64,000 nt of DNA from NCBI RefSeq assembly GCF_002913225.1, contig NZ_PPAW01000020.1, positions 1 to 64,000 of the forward strand, written 5' to 3'. The notes beneath the pieces are model-generated. The model was not told the DNA's origin. It did not search any database and worked only from the letters and a program-made list of their open reading frames with translations. This document shows, in pieces, positions 45,972-56,534 of the stretch (position 1 is the first letter of the stretch; each line of letters opens with the position of its first letter). Position numbers and translations under genes: made by a program. Origin of the DNA: Campylobacter concisus. Lineage in GTDB: Bacteria; Campylobacterota; Campylobacteria; Campylobacterales; Campylobacteraceae.

Positions 45972-47753
45972 ATGTTTCATGCAACGAAGTTAAAAAGGCT
46001 CGTATTTTTCCTTCTTGGTGATGTTTTTATATTTGTTTTTTCGATATATGCAGCATATCTTTTAAGATTTAACGCCGACATCCCAGATATCTACGTGCAA
46101 GGACTTTTTGTAACGGCTGGATTTTTGATCGTATTTAAGCTCTTTTTCATGTGGATGTTTAAAATTTACAAGGTGCCGTGGAGATTTTTTGGCTTAAACG
46201 AGGCACGTAAAATTTTCCTAGCTCACGTTTGTGCGGCGATCTTATTTACACCACTATTTTTTGTATTGCAAGACATTTTTGCAATGTATCCAAGAAGTGT
46301 TATTTTGATAGATATGCTTATATCATGCTTATTTATTGGAATATTGAGAATTTCAAAACGAATGGCGATTGACTTTTCAAACAGACCTCACAAAGGCGAG
46401 CCTTGTATCGTTATAGGTGCGACCTCAAAGGCACTTCACGTTTTGCGCGGCTTAAAGCAGGGCTATCTTGACTACTATGCAGTTGGTGTGGTAGATGGCA
46501 GAAGCGATCTTGTTGGCACATATTGTGATGGATTTTTAGTTCAAGATAAAAAAGATATACCAAGCCTTATAAAAGACTATGACGCAAAGACTGCTATCAT
46601 CGCACTTGCGCTCGATCAAGACGAGCTTCAAGCTTTAGTTGATGAGCTAACTGGATATGGCATAAGAGATATGAAGCTATTTTCGCTTATCGAAAATGAG
46701 CCGATCAAAGATATCTCGATCGAAGATCTGCTCGCTAGAAAGCCAAAAGACCTTAATCCAGAAGCCATTTCAAATTTCTTAAAAGATAAAATAGTGCTTG
46801 TCACTGGAGCTGGTGGCAGCATAGGAAGCGAAATTTGTAAGCAGTGCTTGAAATATGGCGTAAGTGAGCTTATAATGGTTGAACACAGCGAGTTTAACCT
46901 TTATAAAATAGACGAAGATACAAGAGATAAAAGAACTGTTAGCAAGCTCGTAAATATCACAAATTTAAAAGACTTTGAAGAGGTTTTTGAAGAATTTAGA
47001 CCAGAGATCGTCATCCACGCTGCAGCTTACAAGCACGTGCCACTTTGCGAGCTAAATCCTCGCTCAGCAGTTGAAAACAACATCCTTGGCACAAAAAATG
47101 CAGTCGATCTTTCTAAAAAATATGGTGCTAAGAAATTTGTCATGATCTCTTCAGACAAGGCTGTGCGCCCAACAAATATAATGGGTACAACTAAGCGTGT
47201 TTGCGAGCTTTACGCACTAAATTCAAACGAAGCAGGTGTGTGCGAGATAGTTTGTGTGCGCTTTGGTAATGTCCTTGGCTCAAGCGGCTCAGTCATACCT
47301 AAATTTAAAGCGCAAATCGCTGCAAATAAGCCACTAAGCGTCACTCACCCAGAGATCACAAGATACTTTATGCTTACGTCTGAAGCGTGCCAGCTAGTCC
47401 TTCAAGCAGCCTCTATCGCAAAAGGTGGAGAGCTTTTCGTGCTTGATATGGGCGAGCCTGTTAAGATCGTCGATCTTGCTAAAAAGATGCTTCTGCTTTC
47501 AAATAAAGAGCATCTGGGCATCGAATTTGTAGGGCTTAGACCTGGCGAGAAGCTTTATGAGGAGCTGCTTATCAACAAAGATGACGTTCAAACTAAGTAT
47601 GAGTCGATCTTTGTGACACACTCGCAGCCTTATGATCTGACCCTTTTAAATTCACAGATAAATGGGCTTTTGCAGCTTGAAGATGACGAGGTGGCACCTG
47701 CTCTTAAGGTGATCGTGCCAGAGTTTAACCATGCATTAAATTTAAAAGGCTAG
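45972..47753 (+). CDS. pglF: PglF, UDP-GlcNAc 4,6-dehydratase
   Basis: PglF converts UDP-GlcNAc to the 4-keto-6-deoxy sugar, the first step to diNAcBac. The 593-residue protein has four N-terminal membrane helices (within residues 10-125) and a Rossmann domain beginning at [60 protein letters not shown] and [13 protein letters not shown] are the family blocks. Length matches C. jejuni PglF (about 590). Its stop is followed by pglG after 2 nt. Confidence 0.95.
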   Translation: MFHATKLKRLVFFLLGDVFIFVFSIYAAYLLRFNADIPDIYVQGLFVTAGFLIVFKLFFMWMFKIYKVPWRFFGLNEARKIFLAHVCAAILFTPLFFVLQDIFAMYPRSVILIDMLISCLFIGILRISKRMAIDFSNRPHKGEPCIVIGATSKALHVLRGLKQGYLDYYAVGVVDGRSDLVGTYCDGFLVQDKKDIPSLIKDYDAKTAIIALALDQDELQALVDELTGYGIRDMKLFSLIENEPIKDISIEDLLARKPKDLNPEAISNFLKDKIVLVTGAGGSIGSEICKQCLKYGVSELIMVEHSEFNLYKIDEDTRDKRTVSKLVNITNLKDFEEVFEEFRPEIVIHAAAYKHVPLCELNPRSAVENNILGTKNAVDLSKKYGAKKFVMISSDKAVRPTNIMGTTKRVCELYALNSNEAGVCEIVCVRFGNVLGSSGSVIPKFKAQIAANKPLSVTHPEITRYFMLTSEACQLVLQAASIAKGGELFVLDMGEPVKIVDLAKKMLLLSNKEHLGIEFVGLRPGEKLYEELLINKDDVQTKYESIFVTHSQPYDLTLLNSQINGLLQLEDDEVAPALKVIVPEFNHALNLKG

Positions 47754-47755
47754 TT

Positions 47756-48652
47756 TTGGTTATAAAAGATATTAAGAGATTTAGTGACACGAGATATAAG
47801 GCAAGGGCGTATATCTGCTATTTATTTAGTAGAAATTTGCCAAACAGACTGCCTGGAGTGTGCTTAGAAAACATAAAAGCTGGCTTTGATAAGATCAGCC
47901 ACGAGATAGAAAATTTTGATGCACTATACATCTTAGATGAAAATGGCATACAGATCGAAGACTCGATCAGCCTAAATGAAAAGTATAAAATCCCAAAAGG
48001 TGAAAACCGCGCAAACAAAGCCTACTACTACACCGCTGTGCGCGAGAAAAGGTGTGTTTTAAGCGATCCATATCCATCAAGTCTAAATGGAGGTTTATGT
48101 GTCACAGCAAGCGTGCCTATATATAATGAAAAAAATGAGCTTAAATTTATCGCTTGCATCGATATAAGCCTAGAAAATATCCTAAATATGGTCGATAGCG
48201 GCTTTGTCGAGGAGCATTTTGGTAGATTTTTAAAGACAGTCTATGCGCTCTTTTGTGCATCGCTTTTTATGATCTGTGCATTTTTATTTTGGCACGGTGT
48301 AAAGAGCTTTATCTCAAAGAGTATCGAGCATATAAATGTCGAAGAAATTTTTGAATCAACCATCATTTTAACGCTGGCCCTTGCCATTTTTGACCTTGTT
48401 AAGACGATATTTGAAGAAGAAGTTTTAGGTAAAAATCACGAAGAAAATAGCGTTATTTATAAAACAATGGTTAGATTTATCGGCTCTATCATCATCGCAC
48501 TTGCGATCGAAGCGCTCATGCTAGTCTTTAAATTTGCTATCACTGCACCTGAAAATATCATAAACGCTATCTATCTAATAGGCGGTGTGGCGATGCTGAT
48601 GGCAGCACTTAGCTTTTATCTCTTTAGCGTAAAAAGACAAGAGAACAGATGA
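47756..48652 (+). CDS. pglG: PglG-like integral membrane protein
   Basis: A 298-residue protein at the place of C. jejuni pglG, which has no demonstrated role in N-glycan assembly. The N-terminal half looks like a PDC/Cache sensor without a preceding membrane helix (FDALYILDENGIQIEDSISL, then GLCVTASVPIYNEKNELKFI and CIDISLENILNM). Four hydrophobic segments follow at about 165-180, 202-215, 240-258 and 272-288. The initiation codon is a TTG at 47756. It overlaps hisH by 4 nt. Confidence 0.82.
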   Translation: MVIKDIKRFSDTRYKARAYICYLFSRNLPNRLPGVCLENIKAGFDKISHEIENFDALYILDENGIQIEDSISLNEKYKIPKGENRANKAYYYTAVREKRCVLSDPYPSSLNGGLCVTASVPIYNEKNELKFIACIDISLENILNMVDSGFVEEHFGRFLKTVYALFCASLFMICAFLFWHGVKSFISKSIEHINVEEIFESTIILTLALAIFDLVKTIFEEEVLGKNHEENSVIYKTMVRFIGSIIIALAIEALMLVFKFAITAPENIINAIYLIGGVAMLMAALSFYLFSVKRQENR

Positions 48653-49260
48653 TTGCTATTATTGATTATGGCGCGGGCAATATCAAAAGTGTGATAAATG
48701 CTTTTAAATTTCTTGGACATGAGTGCGTTTTGTTAAGTGAGCCTGGGAGCCTAAAAGAGCACTCTCACATCGTTTTACCAGGTGTTGGGGCATTTGGCGA
48801 GGCGATGAATAAGCTTAAGATTAACGGCATGGATGAAGCGATAAAAGAGGCTGTAAAAAATGGCAAAGCCTTTATGGGAATTTGTCTTGGTATGCAGCTT
48901 TTGTTTGAAAAAAGCTTTGAATTTGGCGAGCATGAGGGGCTTTCTCTTTTGCCAGGCGAGGTCGTTAAATTTGATGAAACTAAATTTGATAAACCACTAA
49001 AGATCCCACACGTTGGCTGGAACACACTTAGCTTTAAACAAAATGGCCCTTTAAATTTAGGACTAAAAGAGCTTGAGTATTTATACTTTGTGCATAGCTA
49101 CCACGTGGTTTGCGATGATAAATTTGCACTTGCAAAGACAACTTATGGATATGAATTTACAAGTGCGGTGCAGCATGAAAATCTCTTTGGCTTTCAGCCT
49201 CATCCAGAAAAAAGCCACGAGGTTGGGCTTAAAATTTTAGAAAATTTTGCGAGGTTGTGA
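48649..49260 (+). CDS. hisH: Imidazole glycerol phosphate synthase glutaminase subunit HisH
   Basis: HisH hydrolyses glutamine and channels ammonia to HisF for histidine and AICAR formation. The 203-residue class I amidotransferase begins [20 protein letters not shown] and has the nucleophile in [13 protein letters not shown]. The His-Glu pair lies in [14 protein letters not shown]. HisF is not in the window. It overlaps pglG by 4 nt and hisA by 1 nt, so histidine genes are read with the end of the pgl operon. Confidence 0.95.
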   Translation: MIAIIDYGAGNIKSVINAFKFLGHECVLLSEPGSLKEHSHIVLPGVGAFGEAMNKLKINGMDEAIKEAVKNGKAFMGICLGMQLLFEKSFEFGEHEGLSLLPGEVVKFDETKFDKPLKIPHVGWNTLSFKQNGPLNLGLKELEYLYFVHSYHVVCDDKFALAKTTYGYEFTSAVQHENLFGFQPHPEKSHEVGLKILENFARL

Positions 49261-49970
49261 TGGAAATTTTCCCAGCGATAGATCTAAAAGAGGGGCAAGC
49301 AGTTAGGCTTAGCAAAGGGCTCATGCAAAGCGCTAAAATTTACAGCAGTGAGCCAAGTGAGCTTGCTAAGAGGTTTGAAGATTACGGCGCAAAATGGCTG
49401 CATGTGGTTGATCTTGACGGAGCATTTGCGGGAGAAGCTATAAATTTTAACACGATCGAAAAGATAGTAAAAGCTACAAATTTAAAGGTGCAAGTTGGTG
49501 GTGGCATAAGGGATGAAGAGCGTATAAAGCGCTATTTGGACCTTGGAGTTAGCAGGGTGATCCTTGGCTCAGTTGCTCTAAAAGACCCAGAATTTACAGC
49601 AAAAATGGCTGGATTTTACAGGGTCGTAGTTGGCATAGATGCCAAAGATGGCTATGTGGCAGTGCAAGGCTGGGGTGAGGTTTCAAATATAAAAGCGGTC
49701 GATCTTGCAAAAAAATTTGCAGATGTGGGTGTAGAAGCTGTGATTTGCACCGATATTAACAAAGATGGAATGCTTGGCGGAGTTAATGTTGATTTTAGCT
49801 TGCAAATAGCTAGAAGCAGCAAGCTTGAGACCATAGCAAGTGGCGGTGTGAGCGATATAAACGATATTTTGGCGCTAAAAGAGACAAATGAGATCTCTGG
49901 CGTGATCGTTGGTAAAGCTTACTATGAAGGACGACTTGATTTGAAAGAAGCTTTCAGACAAGTTGGCTAG
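49260..49970 (+). CDS. hisA: Phosphoribosylformimino-AICAR phosphate isomerase HisA
   Basis: HisA catalyses the fourth step of histidine synthesis, the Amadori isomerisation of ProFAR. The 236-residue TIM barrel has [19 protein letters not shown], the catalytic Asp in [46 protein letters not shown] and [13 protein letters not shown]. The ATG at 49260 overlaps the hisH stop (TGATG) and is preferred over the GTG one codon earlier. Confidence 0.95.
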   Translation: MEIFPAIDLKEGQAVRLSKGLMQSAKIYSSEPSELAKRFEDYGAKWLHVVDLDGAFAGEAINFNTIEKIVKATNLKVQVGGGIRDEERIKRYLDLGVSRVILGSVALKDPEFTAKMAGFYRVVVGIDAKDGYVAVQGWGEVSNIKAVDLAKKFADVGVEAVICTDINKDGMLGGVNVDFSLQIARSSKLETIASGGVSDINDILALKETNEISGVIVGKAYYEGRLDLKEAFRQVG

Positions 49971-50033
49971 CGTTAAAGCTTTTATAAATTTTAATTAGCT
50001 AGAATAGGGCAATTTTTACTAAAAGGATATTAT

Positions 50034-50399
50034 GTGAAGATTTTGGTTGTAGATGACAGCTCAACAATGAGAAGGATCATAAAAAATACTTTGCAAAGGT
50101 TAGGACATCAAGAAATTCTCGAGGCTGAGCATGGGCTTGAAGCTTGGAATATCTTGACGCAAAACGAGGGTATTGAGGTTCTTATTACTGACTGGAACAT
50201 GCCTGAGATGAACGGTCTTGAGCTTGTTAAAAAAGTAAGAGCTGAGCAAAAATATGTTGATATGCCTATCATAATGGTAACAACAGAGGGCGGAAAAGCC
50301 GAGGTTATAACAGCTTTAAAAGCAGGTGTTAATAACTACATCGTAAAACCTTTTACGCCACAAGTTTTAAAAGAGAAGCTTGAAGACGTTCTTGGTTAA
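50034..50399 (+). CDS. cheY: Chemotaxis response regulator CheY
   Basis: CheY is phosphorylated by CheA and binds the flagellar switch to change rotation. The 121-residue single receiver domain has D7/D8 (VVDDSSTMRRIIKN), phosphoacceptor D53 in LITDWNMPEMNG, T83/T84 in MVTTEGGKAE and K105 in YIVKPF. There is no output domain. The start codon is GTG at 50034 after AAAAGGA. It shares one base with prmA, so the two are probably co-transcribed. A TAGAAT in the 63-nt gap before it (about 50011) could be its -10. Confidence 0.96.
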   Translation: MKILVVDDSSTMRRIIKNTLQRLGHQEILEAEHGLEAWNILTQNEGIEVLITDWNMPEMNGLELVKKVRAEQKYVDMPIIMVTTEGGKAEVITALKAGVNNYIVKPFTPQVLKEKLEDVLG

Positions 50400-51232
50400 T
50401 GAAAGATAAATTTTACGAATTAAGCATCAAAACATCAAATTTTTATGATGAAATTTTAGAGTTAGTTTTCTCTTTTGGGGTTACCTGTGTAGAAGAGCTA
50501 GACCATGAGATCATCATCAGGGAAGAGTATGATCTAAAAGATATAGCTTGGGGTGTCGAAGAGTATGCAAAAGGGCTCTCTAGCGTTCGTAAAATTCCAA
50601 ATGATTTAAAAATTTCTCTTAATTTAAAAGAAAATAAAGACTGGCTAGGTGAATATAAAAAGGCAGTTAAGCCTATTTTGGTTGATAAAATTTATATTAG
50701 ACCTAGCTGGGAAGAGCCACTTAATGGCGTAACAAATATCATAATCGACCCAGCGCTAGCCTTTGGCTCAGGGCATCATGAAAGCACAAATTCTTGCTTG
50801 CAACTTTTACAAAAATATGCAAAAAGTGGCGATAGTGCTTTAGATGTGGGATGTGGAAGCGGGATATTAAGCATAGCTTTAGCAAAGCTTGGCTGCAAGG
50901 TCGATGCCTGCGATACAGACGAGCAGGCCACGCAAAGCTCGCTTAGCAATGCCCAGCTAAATGAGGTTAAATTTAATAAAATTTGGACAGGTTCTATTGC
51001 AAATTTAGAGCAAAAATATGATATCGTCGTAGCAAATATCATTGCTGATGTCATTTTTATGCTCTCAAATGACTTGAAAAAATCGCTTAAAAAAGGCGGT
51101 TATTTAGTATTGTCTGGAATTTTGAACAAATACGAAGATAGGATTAAAGATACGTTTAAGGATTTGGAGCTAGTTGAGATAAAACAGGCTAATGATTGGG
51201 TTAGCTTTGTTTATAAGGAAATGGATGAATAA
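50399..51232 (+). CDS. prmA: Ribosomal protein L11 methyltransferase
   Basis: PrmA methylates amino groups of ribosomal protein L11 with S-adenosylmethionine. The 277-residue protein has the family block IIIDPALAFGSGHHESTNSC, motif I ALDVGCGSGILSIALAKLGC and DIVVANIIADVIFMLS. The N-terminal L11-binding domain is divergent, as usual in epsilonproteobacteria. It lies between cheY and ftsH, and its last codons overlap the ftsH start. Confidence 0.93.
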   Translation: MKDKFYELSIKTSNFYDEILELVFSFGVTCVEELDHEIIIREEYDLKDIAWGVEEYAKGLSSVRKIPNDLKISLNLKENKDWLGEYKKAVKPILVDKIYIRPSWEEPLNGVTNIIIDPALAFGSGHHESTNSCLQLLQKYAKSGDSALDVGCGSGILSIALAKLGCKVDACDTDEQATQSSLSNAQLNEVKFNKIWTGSIANLEQKYDIVVANIIADVIFMLSNDLKKSLKKGGYLVLSGILNKYEDRIKDTFKDLELVEIKQANDWVSFVYKEMDE

Positions 51233-53150
51233 TCAAAATAATAACCAAAACAACGGCGATAATAACGGGTTTTTCAACAAAAATCCCATCTTTATCTTTG
51301 CTATTTTTGCAATAGTTATAGTTCTAGCTTTTAGAAGCTTTAGTGGTGACGGACTAGGCGGTACTTTTGGGCTTGGTAGCAACGCTCAAAGCAAGATGAT
51401 AGCTTATTCTGAATTTAAGGATATGCTAAAAAATAAGCAATTAAATGAAGTTGCGATATCTGAAACCACGATAAAAGGCGTTGGTAATGACAAAACCATC
51501 TACCTCGCAAAGCGAATAAATGATCCAACGCTCATTGGCATACTTGAGCAAAACGGTATAACTTACAGTGTTTATAGCGAAAATAACTGGTTTGGAGATC
51601 TTATATTTTCATGGATCATACCGGTATTTATATTTTTTGCTATTTGGATGTTTATCGCTAGTCGTATGCAAAAGAATATCGGCGGTGGCATACTTGGCAT
51701 AGGAAGTGCGAAAAAGCTTATAAATTCTGAAAAGCCAAAAGTTAAATTTGATGACGTCGCAGGCGTTGAAGAGGCAAAAGAAGAGGTTCAGGAGATAGTT
51801 GATTATCTAAAGAGCCCAGATAAATATCTAAGACTTGGAGCTAAAATTCCAAAAGGTATTTTATTAGTTGGCCCTCCAGGTACTGGTAAAACGCTTCTTG
51901 CAAGAGCTGTTGCGGGCGAGGCTAGCGTGCCATTTTTCTCTATGTCGGCATCAAGCTTCATTGAGATGTTTGTTGGCGTTGGTGCAAGTAGAGTTAGAGA
52001 TCTTTTTGAAAATGCAAAAAAAGAGGCTCCAGCGATCGTTTTTATAGATGAGATCGATGCGATCGGTAAGAGCAGAAATTCTGGTCCAATGGGAGGAAAT
52101 GATGAGAGAGAGCAGACGCTAAATCAGCTTCTTTCTGAGATGGACGGCTTTGATGCGGATAAGTCACCAGTTATTGTTATAGCAGCTACAAACAGACCTG
52201 AGGTTTTGGATGCTGCGCTTTTAAGACCTGGTAGATTTGATAGGCAAGTGCTTGTTGATAAGCCTGATTTTAAGGGACGTTGCGACATTTTAAAAGTTCA
52301 TATGAAAGATGTAAAGATCGGCAAAGACGTTAATATCGAAGATATAGCAAGGCTTACTACAGGTTTAGCAGGGGCTGATCTTGAAAATATCATAAATGAG
52401 GCAGCTCTTCTTGCAGGACGTAAGTCAAAGACTTTTGTTGAGCAGGCTGATCTAGTGGAAGCTGTTGAGAGATCGATAGCTGGTTTAGAGAAAAAATCAC
52501 GCCGCGTAAATCCAAAAGAGAAAAAGATAGTCACTTACCATGAAAGCGGCCATGCCTTGGTAGCTGAGCTAACAAAAGGTGCAAAAAGAGTGACAAAAGT
52601 CTCAGTCGTGCCACGCGGTCTTGCAGCGCTTGGCTATACGCTAAATACGCCTGAAGAGAATAAATTTATGATGCAAAAGCATGAGTTGCTTGCAGAAGTG
52701 GATGTGCTTTTGGCTGGTAGGGCTGCTGAAGAGGTCTTTATAAAAGAGATATCAACTGGAGCTAGTAATGACCTAGAGCGTGCAACTGATATCATAAAAG
52801 CTATGGTTAGTATGTATGGTATGAGCGATGTTGCCGGTCTTATGGTACTTGAAAAACAACGCGCGACATTTTTAAATGGCGGACAGAGCATAAAAGACTA
52901 TAGCGACAAGATGGCTGAAAAGGTCGATGAGTTTGTAAAAGCACTTCTTCATGAGAGATATACAGCTGTGCTTGGTCTTCTTGAAATTTATAAAGGTGCC
53001 ATTGAAAACATGGTCTCAGCGCTTTATGAAGAGGAGACCATTGAGGGAAAAAGAGTTAGAGAGATCATCAAAAACTACGAAGAAGAAAATGGTCTTGTAA
53101 GCAGGCTTGTAGAGCTTGAAGAAGAGGAAAAAGGCAAAAAAGAGGAATAA
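51225..53150 (+). CDS. ftsH: ATP-dependent zinc metalloprotease FtsH
   Basis: FtsH is a membrane-anchored AAA+ hexamer that degrades damaged membrane proteins and regulatory proteins. From ATG 51225 (641 residues) it has an unusual Asn/Gln-rich head, a first membrane helix at about 22-38, a second at about 118-138, and Walker A GPPGTGKT at 216-223. [14 protein letters not shown] is Walker B, and the zinc site is HESGH starting at H439. AAGGA lies just upstream of 51225, which supports this start over an earlier ATG at 51192. Confidence 0.96.
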   Translation: MNNQNNNQNNGDNNGFFNKNPIFIFAIFAIVIVLAFRSFSGDGLGGTFGLGSNAQSKMIAYSEFKDMLKNKQLNEVAISETTIKGVGNDKTIYLAKRINDPTLIGILEQNGITYSVYSENNWFGDLIFSWIIPVFIFFAIWMFIASRMQKNIGGGILGIGSAKKLINSEKPKVKFDDVAGVEEAKEEVQEIVDYLKSPDKYLRLGAKIPKGILLVGPPGTGKTLLARAVAGEASVPFFSMSASSFIEMFVGVGASRVRDLFENAKKEAPAIVFIDEIDAIGKSRNSGPMGGNDEREQTLNQLLSEMDGFDADKSPVIVIAATNRPEVLDAALLRPGRFDRQVLVDKPDFKGRCDILKVHMKDVKIGKDVNIEDIARLTTGLAGADLENIINEAALLAGRKSKTFVEQADLVEAVERSIAGLEKKSRRVNPKEKKIVTYHESGHALVAELTKGAKRVTKVSVVPRGLAALGYTLNTPEENKFMMQKHELLAEVDVLLAGRAAEEVFIKEISTGASNDLERATDIIKAMVSMYGMSDVAGLMVLEKQRATFLNGGQSIKDYSDKMAEKVDEFVKALLHERYTAVLGLLEIYKGAIENMVSALYEEETIEGKRVREIIKNYEEENGLVSRLVELEEEEKGKKEE

Positions 53151-53151
53151 A

Positions 53152-53769
53152 ATGAGTGGTTACATCGCTAAAGCAGGGTATAAATTTATATTATTCTTTT
53201 TGATTTTATTTGTTATATCTGTGTTATTTGGTATTGCGCCGCTATTTTTTCTAGCGCTGCTTCTTTTAACTCTATATTTTTTTAGAGACCCTGAAAGAGA
53301 GCCTTTTACTGACGACAAACTAGCTTTGCTTTCGCCTATAGATGGCAAGATAAAAGAGATCAGCGTTTCAAATTTTGATGATAAAGAAGTAGCTAAGATA
53401 GTTATCTCAAAGCCTTTTTTTGGCGTTGGCACGCTAAGGGCAGTTAGTGACGCTAAGGTCGTTGATATCAAAAGAAGGCACGGACTTTTTTTGTGCCAGG
53501 CGATGAAAATTTCAGAGATGCTAAATGAAAGAGCGATAATTCGTTTTGAAAAAGGAAATATCAAATTTGCTATGAAGATCATAGCTGGTGTTTTTAGCAG
53601 AAGTTTGGAAATTTATAACATTACCAGTCTAAAAGCCTCTAGAAAATTTGGCTTTTTAGGAAGCGGCGAAGTGACCTTATACTTGCCAAGAGATACTAAA
53701 ATTTGTGTAAGTGTTGGCGAGAGCGTTAAAGCTGCTTCACTTCTTGGATACTTTGAAGAGGAAAAATAA
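53152..53769 (+). CDS. psd: Phosphatidylserine decarboxylase proenzyme (short type)
   Basis: Psd makes phosphatidylethanolamine from phosphatidylserine using a pyruvoyl group formed by self-cleavage. The 205-residue protein has a hydrophobic N-terminus (about 10-45), then YFFRDPEREPF, LALLSPIDGKIKEIS, and the cleavage region FGFLGSGEVTLYLPRD, where the Gly-Ser is the expected processing site. The start is ATG 53152, immediately after the ftsH stop. The next gene, pssA, makes its substrate. Confidence 0.92.
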   Translation: MSGYIAKAGYKFILFFLILFVISVLFGIAPLFFLALLLLTLYFFRDPEREPFTDDKLALLSPIDGKIKEISVSNFDDKEVAKIVISKPFFGVGTLRAVSDAKVVDIKRRHGLFLCQAMKISEMLNERAIIRFEKGNIKFAMKIIAGVFSRSLEIYNITSLKASRKFGFLGSGEVTLYLPRDTKICVSVGESVKAASLLGYFEEEK

Positions 53770-53770
53770 A

Positions 53771-54502
53771 ATGAATAGCTTACAAAAAATGCAGTTAATG
53801 TATATCTTGCCAAATTTATTTACCGCAGCAAGCGCTTTTTTGGGCGTTATAAGCATTATTTCATCTATTCAGGGAAACTATTTTAAAGCTATTATTTATA
53901 TCATTCTTTCTCTGATTTTAGACGGACTTGATGGACGCGTGGCAAGACTTACAAAGACTACAAGCAAATTTGGCGTGGAGTTTGATAGTCTTGCAGACCT
54001 TGTAGCATTTGGCGTGGCTCCAGCGATCTTGTTTTATCTAACAGTTGGTGCAAAATTTGGCAGATTTGGCGCACTTATAGCAGCCATGTTTGTAGTCTTT
54101 GGAGCTATTAGACTAGCTCGTTTTAACGTCACCACCGGCACATACGAGCCAAATGTTTTCATCGGACTTCCTATACCATCAGCAGCCATCATCGGAGTGC
54201 TTTGGGTTGGTATTTATCTAAAGCATGATTTTTTATATGGCTTTGAGTGGTGCTTGATACTACTTGAAGCGGTTTTGGCTATCTTGATGGTTAGTAATAT
54301 CCGCTACCCAAGCTTTAAAAAGATGAACTTAAAACAAACTCATGTTATAAGAATTTTAGTAGCGCTCGTGGTTGTATTTTCTATGCTTTATCTATATCCT
54401 TACGAGAGTGCGACATTTTTGATGAGCGTTTATATGCTTTATGGTATTATTAGAGCGGCTATAATGTTTAGCAAAAATCACAAAAAAAAGGAGAGCGAAT
54501 GA
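53771..54502 (+). CDS. pssA: CDP-diacylglycerol-serine O-phosphatidyltransferase
   Basis: PssA makes phosphatidylserine from CDP-diacylglycerol and serine. The 243-residue membrane protein has about seven to eight hydrophobic segments. It carries the CDP-alcohol phosphotransferase signature DGLDGRVARL, then GVEFDSLADL, with the conserved Asp residues. ATG 53771 lies 1 nt after the psd stop. Its own stop overlaps the ATG of a leucine-rich leader peptide. Confidence 0.94.
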   Translation: MNSLQKMQLMYILPNLFTAASAFLGVISIISSIQGNYFKAIIYIILSLILDGLDGRVARLTKTTSKFGVEFDSLADLVAFGVAPAILFYLTVGAKFGRFGALIAAMFVVFGAIRLARFNVTTGTYEPNVFIGLPIPSAAIIGVLWVGIYLKHDFLYGFEWCLILLEAVLAILMVSNIRYPSFKKMNLKQTHVIRILVALVVVFSMLYLYPYESATFLMSVYMLYGIIRAAIMFSKNHKKKESE

Positions 54503-54582
54503 GCGAAAATGGCATAATAAAATCGCGTAAATTTTTAACAAAAATCGAAATCAAAAACTCTCTACTGCTGCTACTTAGGTAG
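54499..54582 (+). CDS. leuL: Leucine leader peptide upstream of leuA
   Basis: A 27-codon open frame reading [20 protein letters not shown], then Ser, five consecutive Leu codons (CTA CTG CTG CTA CTT, 54562-54576), Arg and TAG. The AAGGAG site at 54488-54493 is ideally spaced from ATG 54499, which overlaps the pssA stop. It ends 59 nt before leuA. A Leu run at the end of a short peptide directly before leuA is the arrangement of leucine biosynthesis leader peptides, in which ribosome stalling under leucine shortage controls the downstream gene. Too short for ordinary gene finding; the symbol is given by analogy. Confidence 0.82.
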   Translation: MSENGIIKSRKFLTKIEIKNSLLLLLR

Positions 54583-54584
54583 CA
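54569..54584 (+). promoter_or_regulatory. Hairpin overlapping the leader peptide Leu codons and stop
   Basis: TGCTAC (54569-54574) and GTAGCA (54579-54584) form a perfect 6-bp stem with a TTAG loop, covering the last Leu codons and the stop codon of the leader. A ribosome stalled at the Leu run would block it. No T tract follows, so it is not a standard attenuator terminator. Confidence 0.5.
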
Positions 54585-54641
54585 AATTCTTCTTTACTTA
54601 ACTCATTAAATTTAAATATAAAAAATAATAAAAGGAAAAAA

Positions 54642-56156
54642 ATGGATAAAAATAAAATTATAATCTTTGATACGACTTTAAGAGATGGCGAACAAAGCCC
54701 AGGAGCTTCTATGAACACAGCTGAAAAGCTTCAGATCGCACTTCAGCTTGAAAGGCTTGGTGTGGATGTGATGGAGGCTGGATTTGCAGCTGCAAGTCCA
54801 GGGGACTTTGACGCGGTAAATCAGATCGCAAAGCAAGCTTCAAACATCACTGTCTGCTCGCTTGCACGTGCGGTTGATCGTGATATCAAGGCAGCTGGCG
54901 AGGCATTAGCTCCGGCAAAAAACAAAAGAATTCACACCTTCATAGCAACAAGTCCGATCCACATGCAGTACAAGCTAAAAATGAGCCCAGACGAGGTGAT
55001 CAGGCGTGCGGTTGAGGCGGTACAATACTCAAAAACATTTTGCGATGATGTGGAGTTTAGCTGCGAGGATGCATGCAGAAGCGAGATGAGCTTTTTAAAA
55101 GAAATTTGCGACGCAGCGATAAACGCAGGGGCAAAAACTATAAACATCCCAGATACGGTTGGCTACTTGTATCCAGAGGAGATCACAGCTCGCATTAGCG
55201 AAATAGTAAAATTTATAGGCGATAGAGCGGTAGTTTCGGTGCATAACCACAACGATCTAGGCATGGCTACGGCAAATTCGCTAGCCGCCATAAAAGCTGG
55301 TGCAAGGCAGGTTGAGGGCACGATAAATGGCATCGGCGAGCGCGCTGGAAATGCTGCGCTTGAAGAGATCGTGATGGCTATAAAAACTCGCCAGGACGTC
55401 TTTGCACCACTTTACACAGGCATCATCTCAAAAGAAATTTATCCGACTTCAAGGCTGATCGCTAGCATCACAGGCATCGAGCCGCAGCCAAATAAAGCAA
55501 TCGTTGGTAAAAACGCCTTCGCGCACGAGAGTGGCATCCACCAAGACGGCGTGCTAAAACACAAAGAGACCTACGAGATCATCAGCGCTGAAAGCATCGG
55601 CTTAGAGAAAAATTCGCTCGTTCTTGGCAAACACAGTGGCCGCCATGCGTTTAAAGATAAGCTTGCTAGCCTTGGATTTGACCTTGATAGCGAGGCGCTT
55701 AATAAGGCATTTGAGAAATTTAAAGACTTAGCAGATAAGAAAAAAGAGATATTTGACGATGATATCAGGGCGCTTGTGGCAGAGGAGATCACGAAAATAC
55801 CGCAGGCTTACGAGATCACAGACTTGCTTCAAAGTAGCGGTGGCAGCTTAGCAAGTGCCTCTATGAGCATCAGGCACAACGACGAGATCGTTAGCGACTC
55901 AGCCCTTGGCAATGGCACTGCTGATGCGATATTTAAGGTAGTTGATCGCATTAGTGGCATTAGTGGCACGCTAAAAGACTACAAGGTCACAGCTGTTTCT
56001 CAAGGCAAAGACGCTCTTGCAAAGGTCGATGTAAAAGTCGAGTTTGAGGGCAAAACAGCCGTAATGGGTCACGGACTTGATATCGATACGATGATGGCAA
56101 GTGCTAAGGCCTATGTTGGCGCGCTAAATAGCTATCTTCGCATACATAAAAACTAA
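54642..56156 (+). CDS. leuA: 2-isopropylmalate synthase
   Basis: LeuA condenses 2-ketoisovalerate with acetyl-CoA, the first committed step of leucine synthesis, and is feedback-inhibited by leucine. The 504-residue protein has the HMG-CoA-lyase-like barrel with [36 protein letters not shown] and the metal-binding [16 protein letters not shown]. The C-terminal regulatory LeuA dimer domain starts near residue 390. AAAAGGAAA precedes the ATG. Control by the leader at 54499-54582 is likely. leuB, leuC and leuD are not in the window. Confidence 0.96.
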   Translation: MDKNKIIIFDTTLRDGEQSPGASMNTAEKLQIALQLERLGVDVMEAGFAAASPGDFDAVNQIAKQASNITVCSLARAVDRDIKAAGEALAPAKNKRIHTFIATSPIHMQYKLKMSPDEVIRRAVEAVQYSKTFCDDVEFSCEDACRSEMSFLKEICDAAINAGAKTINIPDTVGYLYPEEITARISEIVKFIGDRAVVSVHNHNDLGMATANSLAAIKAGARQVEGTINGIGERAGNAALEEIVMAIKTRQDVFAPLYTGIISKEIYPTSRLIASITGIEPQPNKAIVGKNAFAHESGIHQDGVLKHKETYEIISAESIGLEKNSLVLGKHSGRHAFKDKLASLGFDLDSEALNKAFEKFKDLADKKKEIFDDDIRALVAEEITKIPQAYEITDLLQSSGGSLASASMSIRHNDEIVSDSALGNGTADAIFKVVDRISGISGTLKDYKVTAVSQGKDALAKVDVKVEFEGKTAVMGHGLDIDTMMASAKAYVGALNSYLRIHKN

Positions 56157-56286
56157 AATTTTTGGCTGGCTGCTGAATTTGCAGCTGGCTACTTTAAATT
56201 TAACTCTCTTTGAATAAAGGTTTAAATTTATTGGCTTTTTAATTTCTAAATCTTTACCAATTTTAAAATTTAATCAAGCTATTTTT

Positions 56287-56406
56287 ACAAATTTTAAACT
56301 TTCATTCACCCCTAAGAATTGGCTACTAAAATTTGGCTTCGCTTATAGCTTAGCTCAAATTTTAGAGCCGAAATTACTCACTCATGAAATTTTAAAATTT
56401 GCCTGA
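56287..56406. repeat. Partial copy C of the composite intergenic repeat
   Basis: The gap 56157-56534 has no gene. This 120-bp block matches 8219-8335 in the same orientation: ACAAATTTTAAACTTTCA at the left, a central AAGAATTG-CTACT core, and GAGCCGAAATTACTC with an AAATTTTAAAATTTGC end. It lacks the two strong hairpins seen in copies A and B. A segment at about 56186-56206 (GCAGCTGGCT then TTTAAATTTA) also resembles the tandem repeat at 60087-60290. Confidence 0.75.
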
Positions 56407-56498
56407 CCTCTTTTAGCGCACTTGTCTATACATTTTACAAACTTGTGCAATTTTCTGTCATTACGCTAAATTTAAACAAATTTTAATAGATAAATGCC

Positions 56499-56504
56499 GA
56501 TAAT
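56499..56504 (+). promoter_or_regulatory. Possible -10 for the solute-binding protein gene
   Basis: GATAAT lies 31 nt upstream of the ATG at 56535, with an AAAGGA ribosome site between. Weak match, by eye. Confidence 0.3.
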
Positions 56505-56534
56505 TAGGGCATTAAATCACCTTAAAGGATAGAC

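Noticed and set aside
53116-53151. Earlier starts for psd (53116) and pssA (53711)
   Set aside because: Both extend into the previous gene and encode residues unlike the families. ATG 53152 and ATG 53771 directly follow the previous stops.
54583-54641. Classical attenuator terminator before leuA
   Set aside because: The segment is very AT-rich and no GC-containing stem with a following T run is visible, so only the short hairpin at 54569-54584 is reported.
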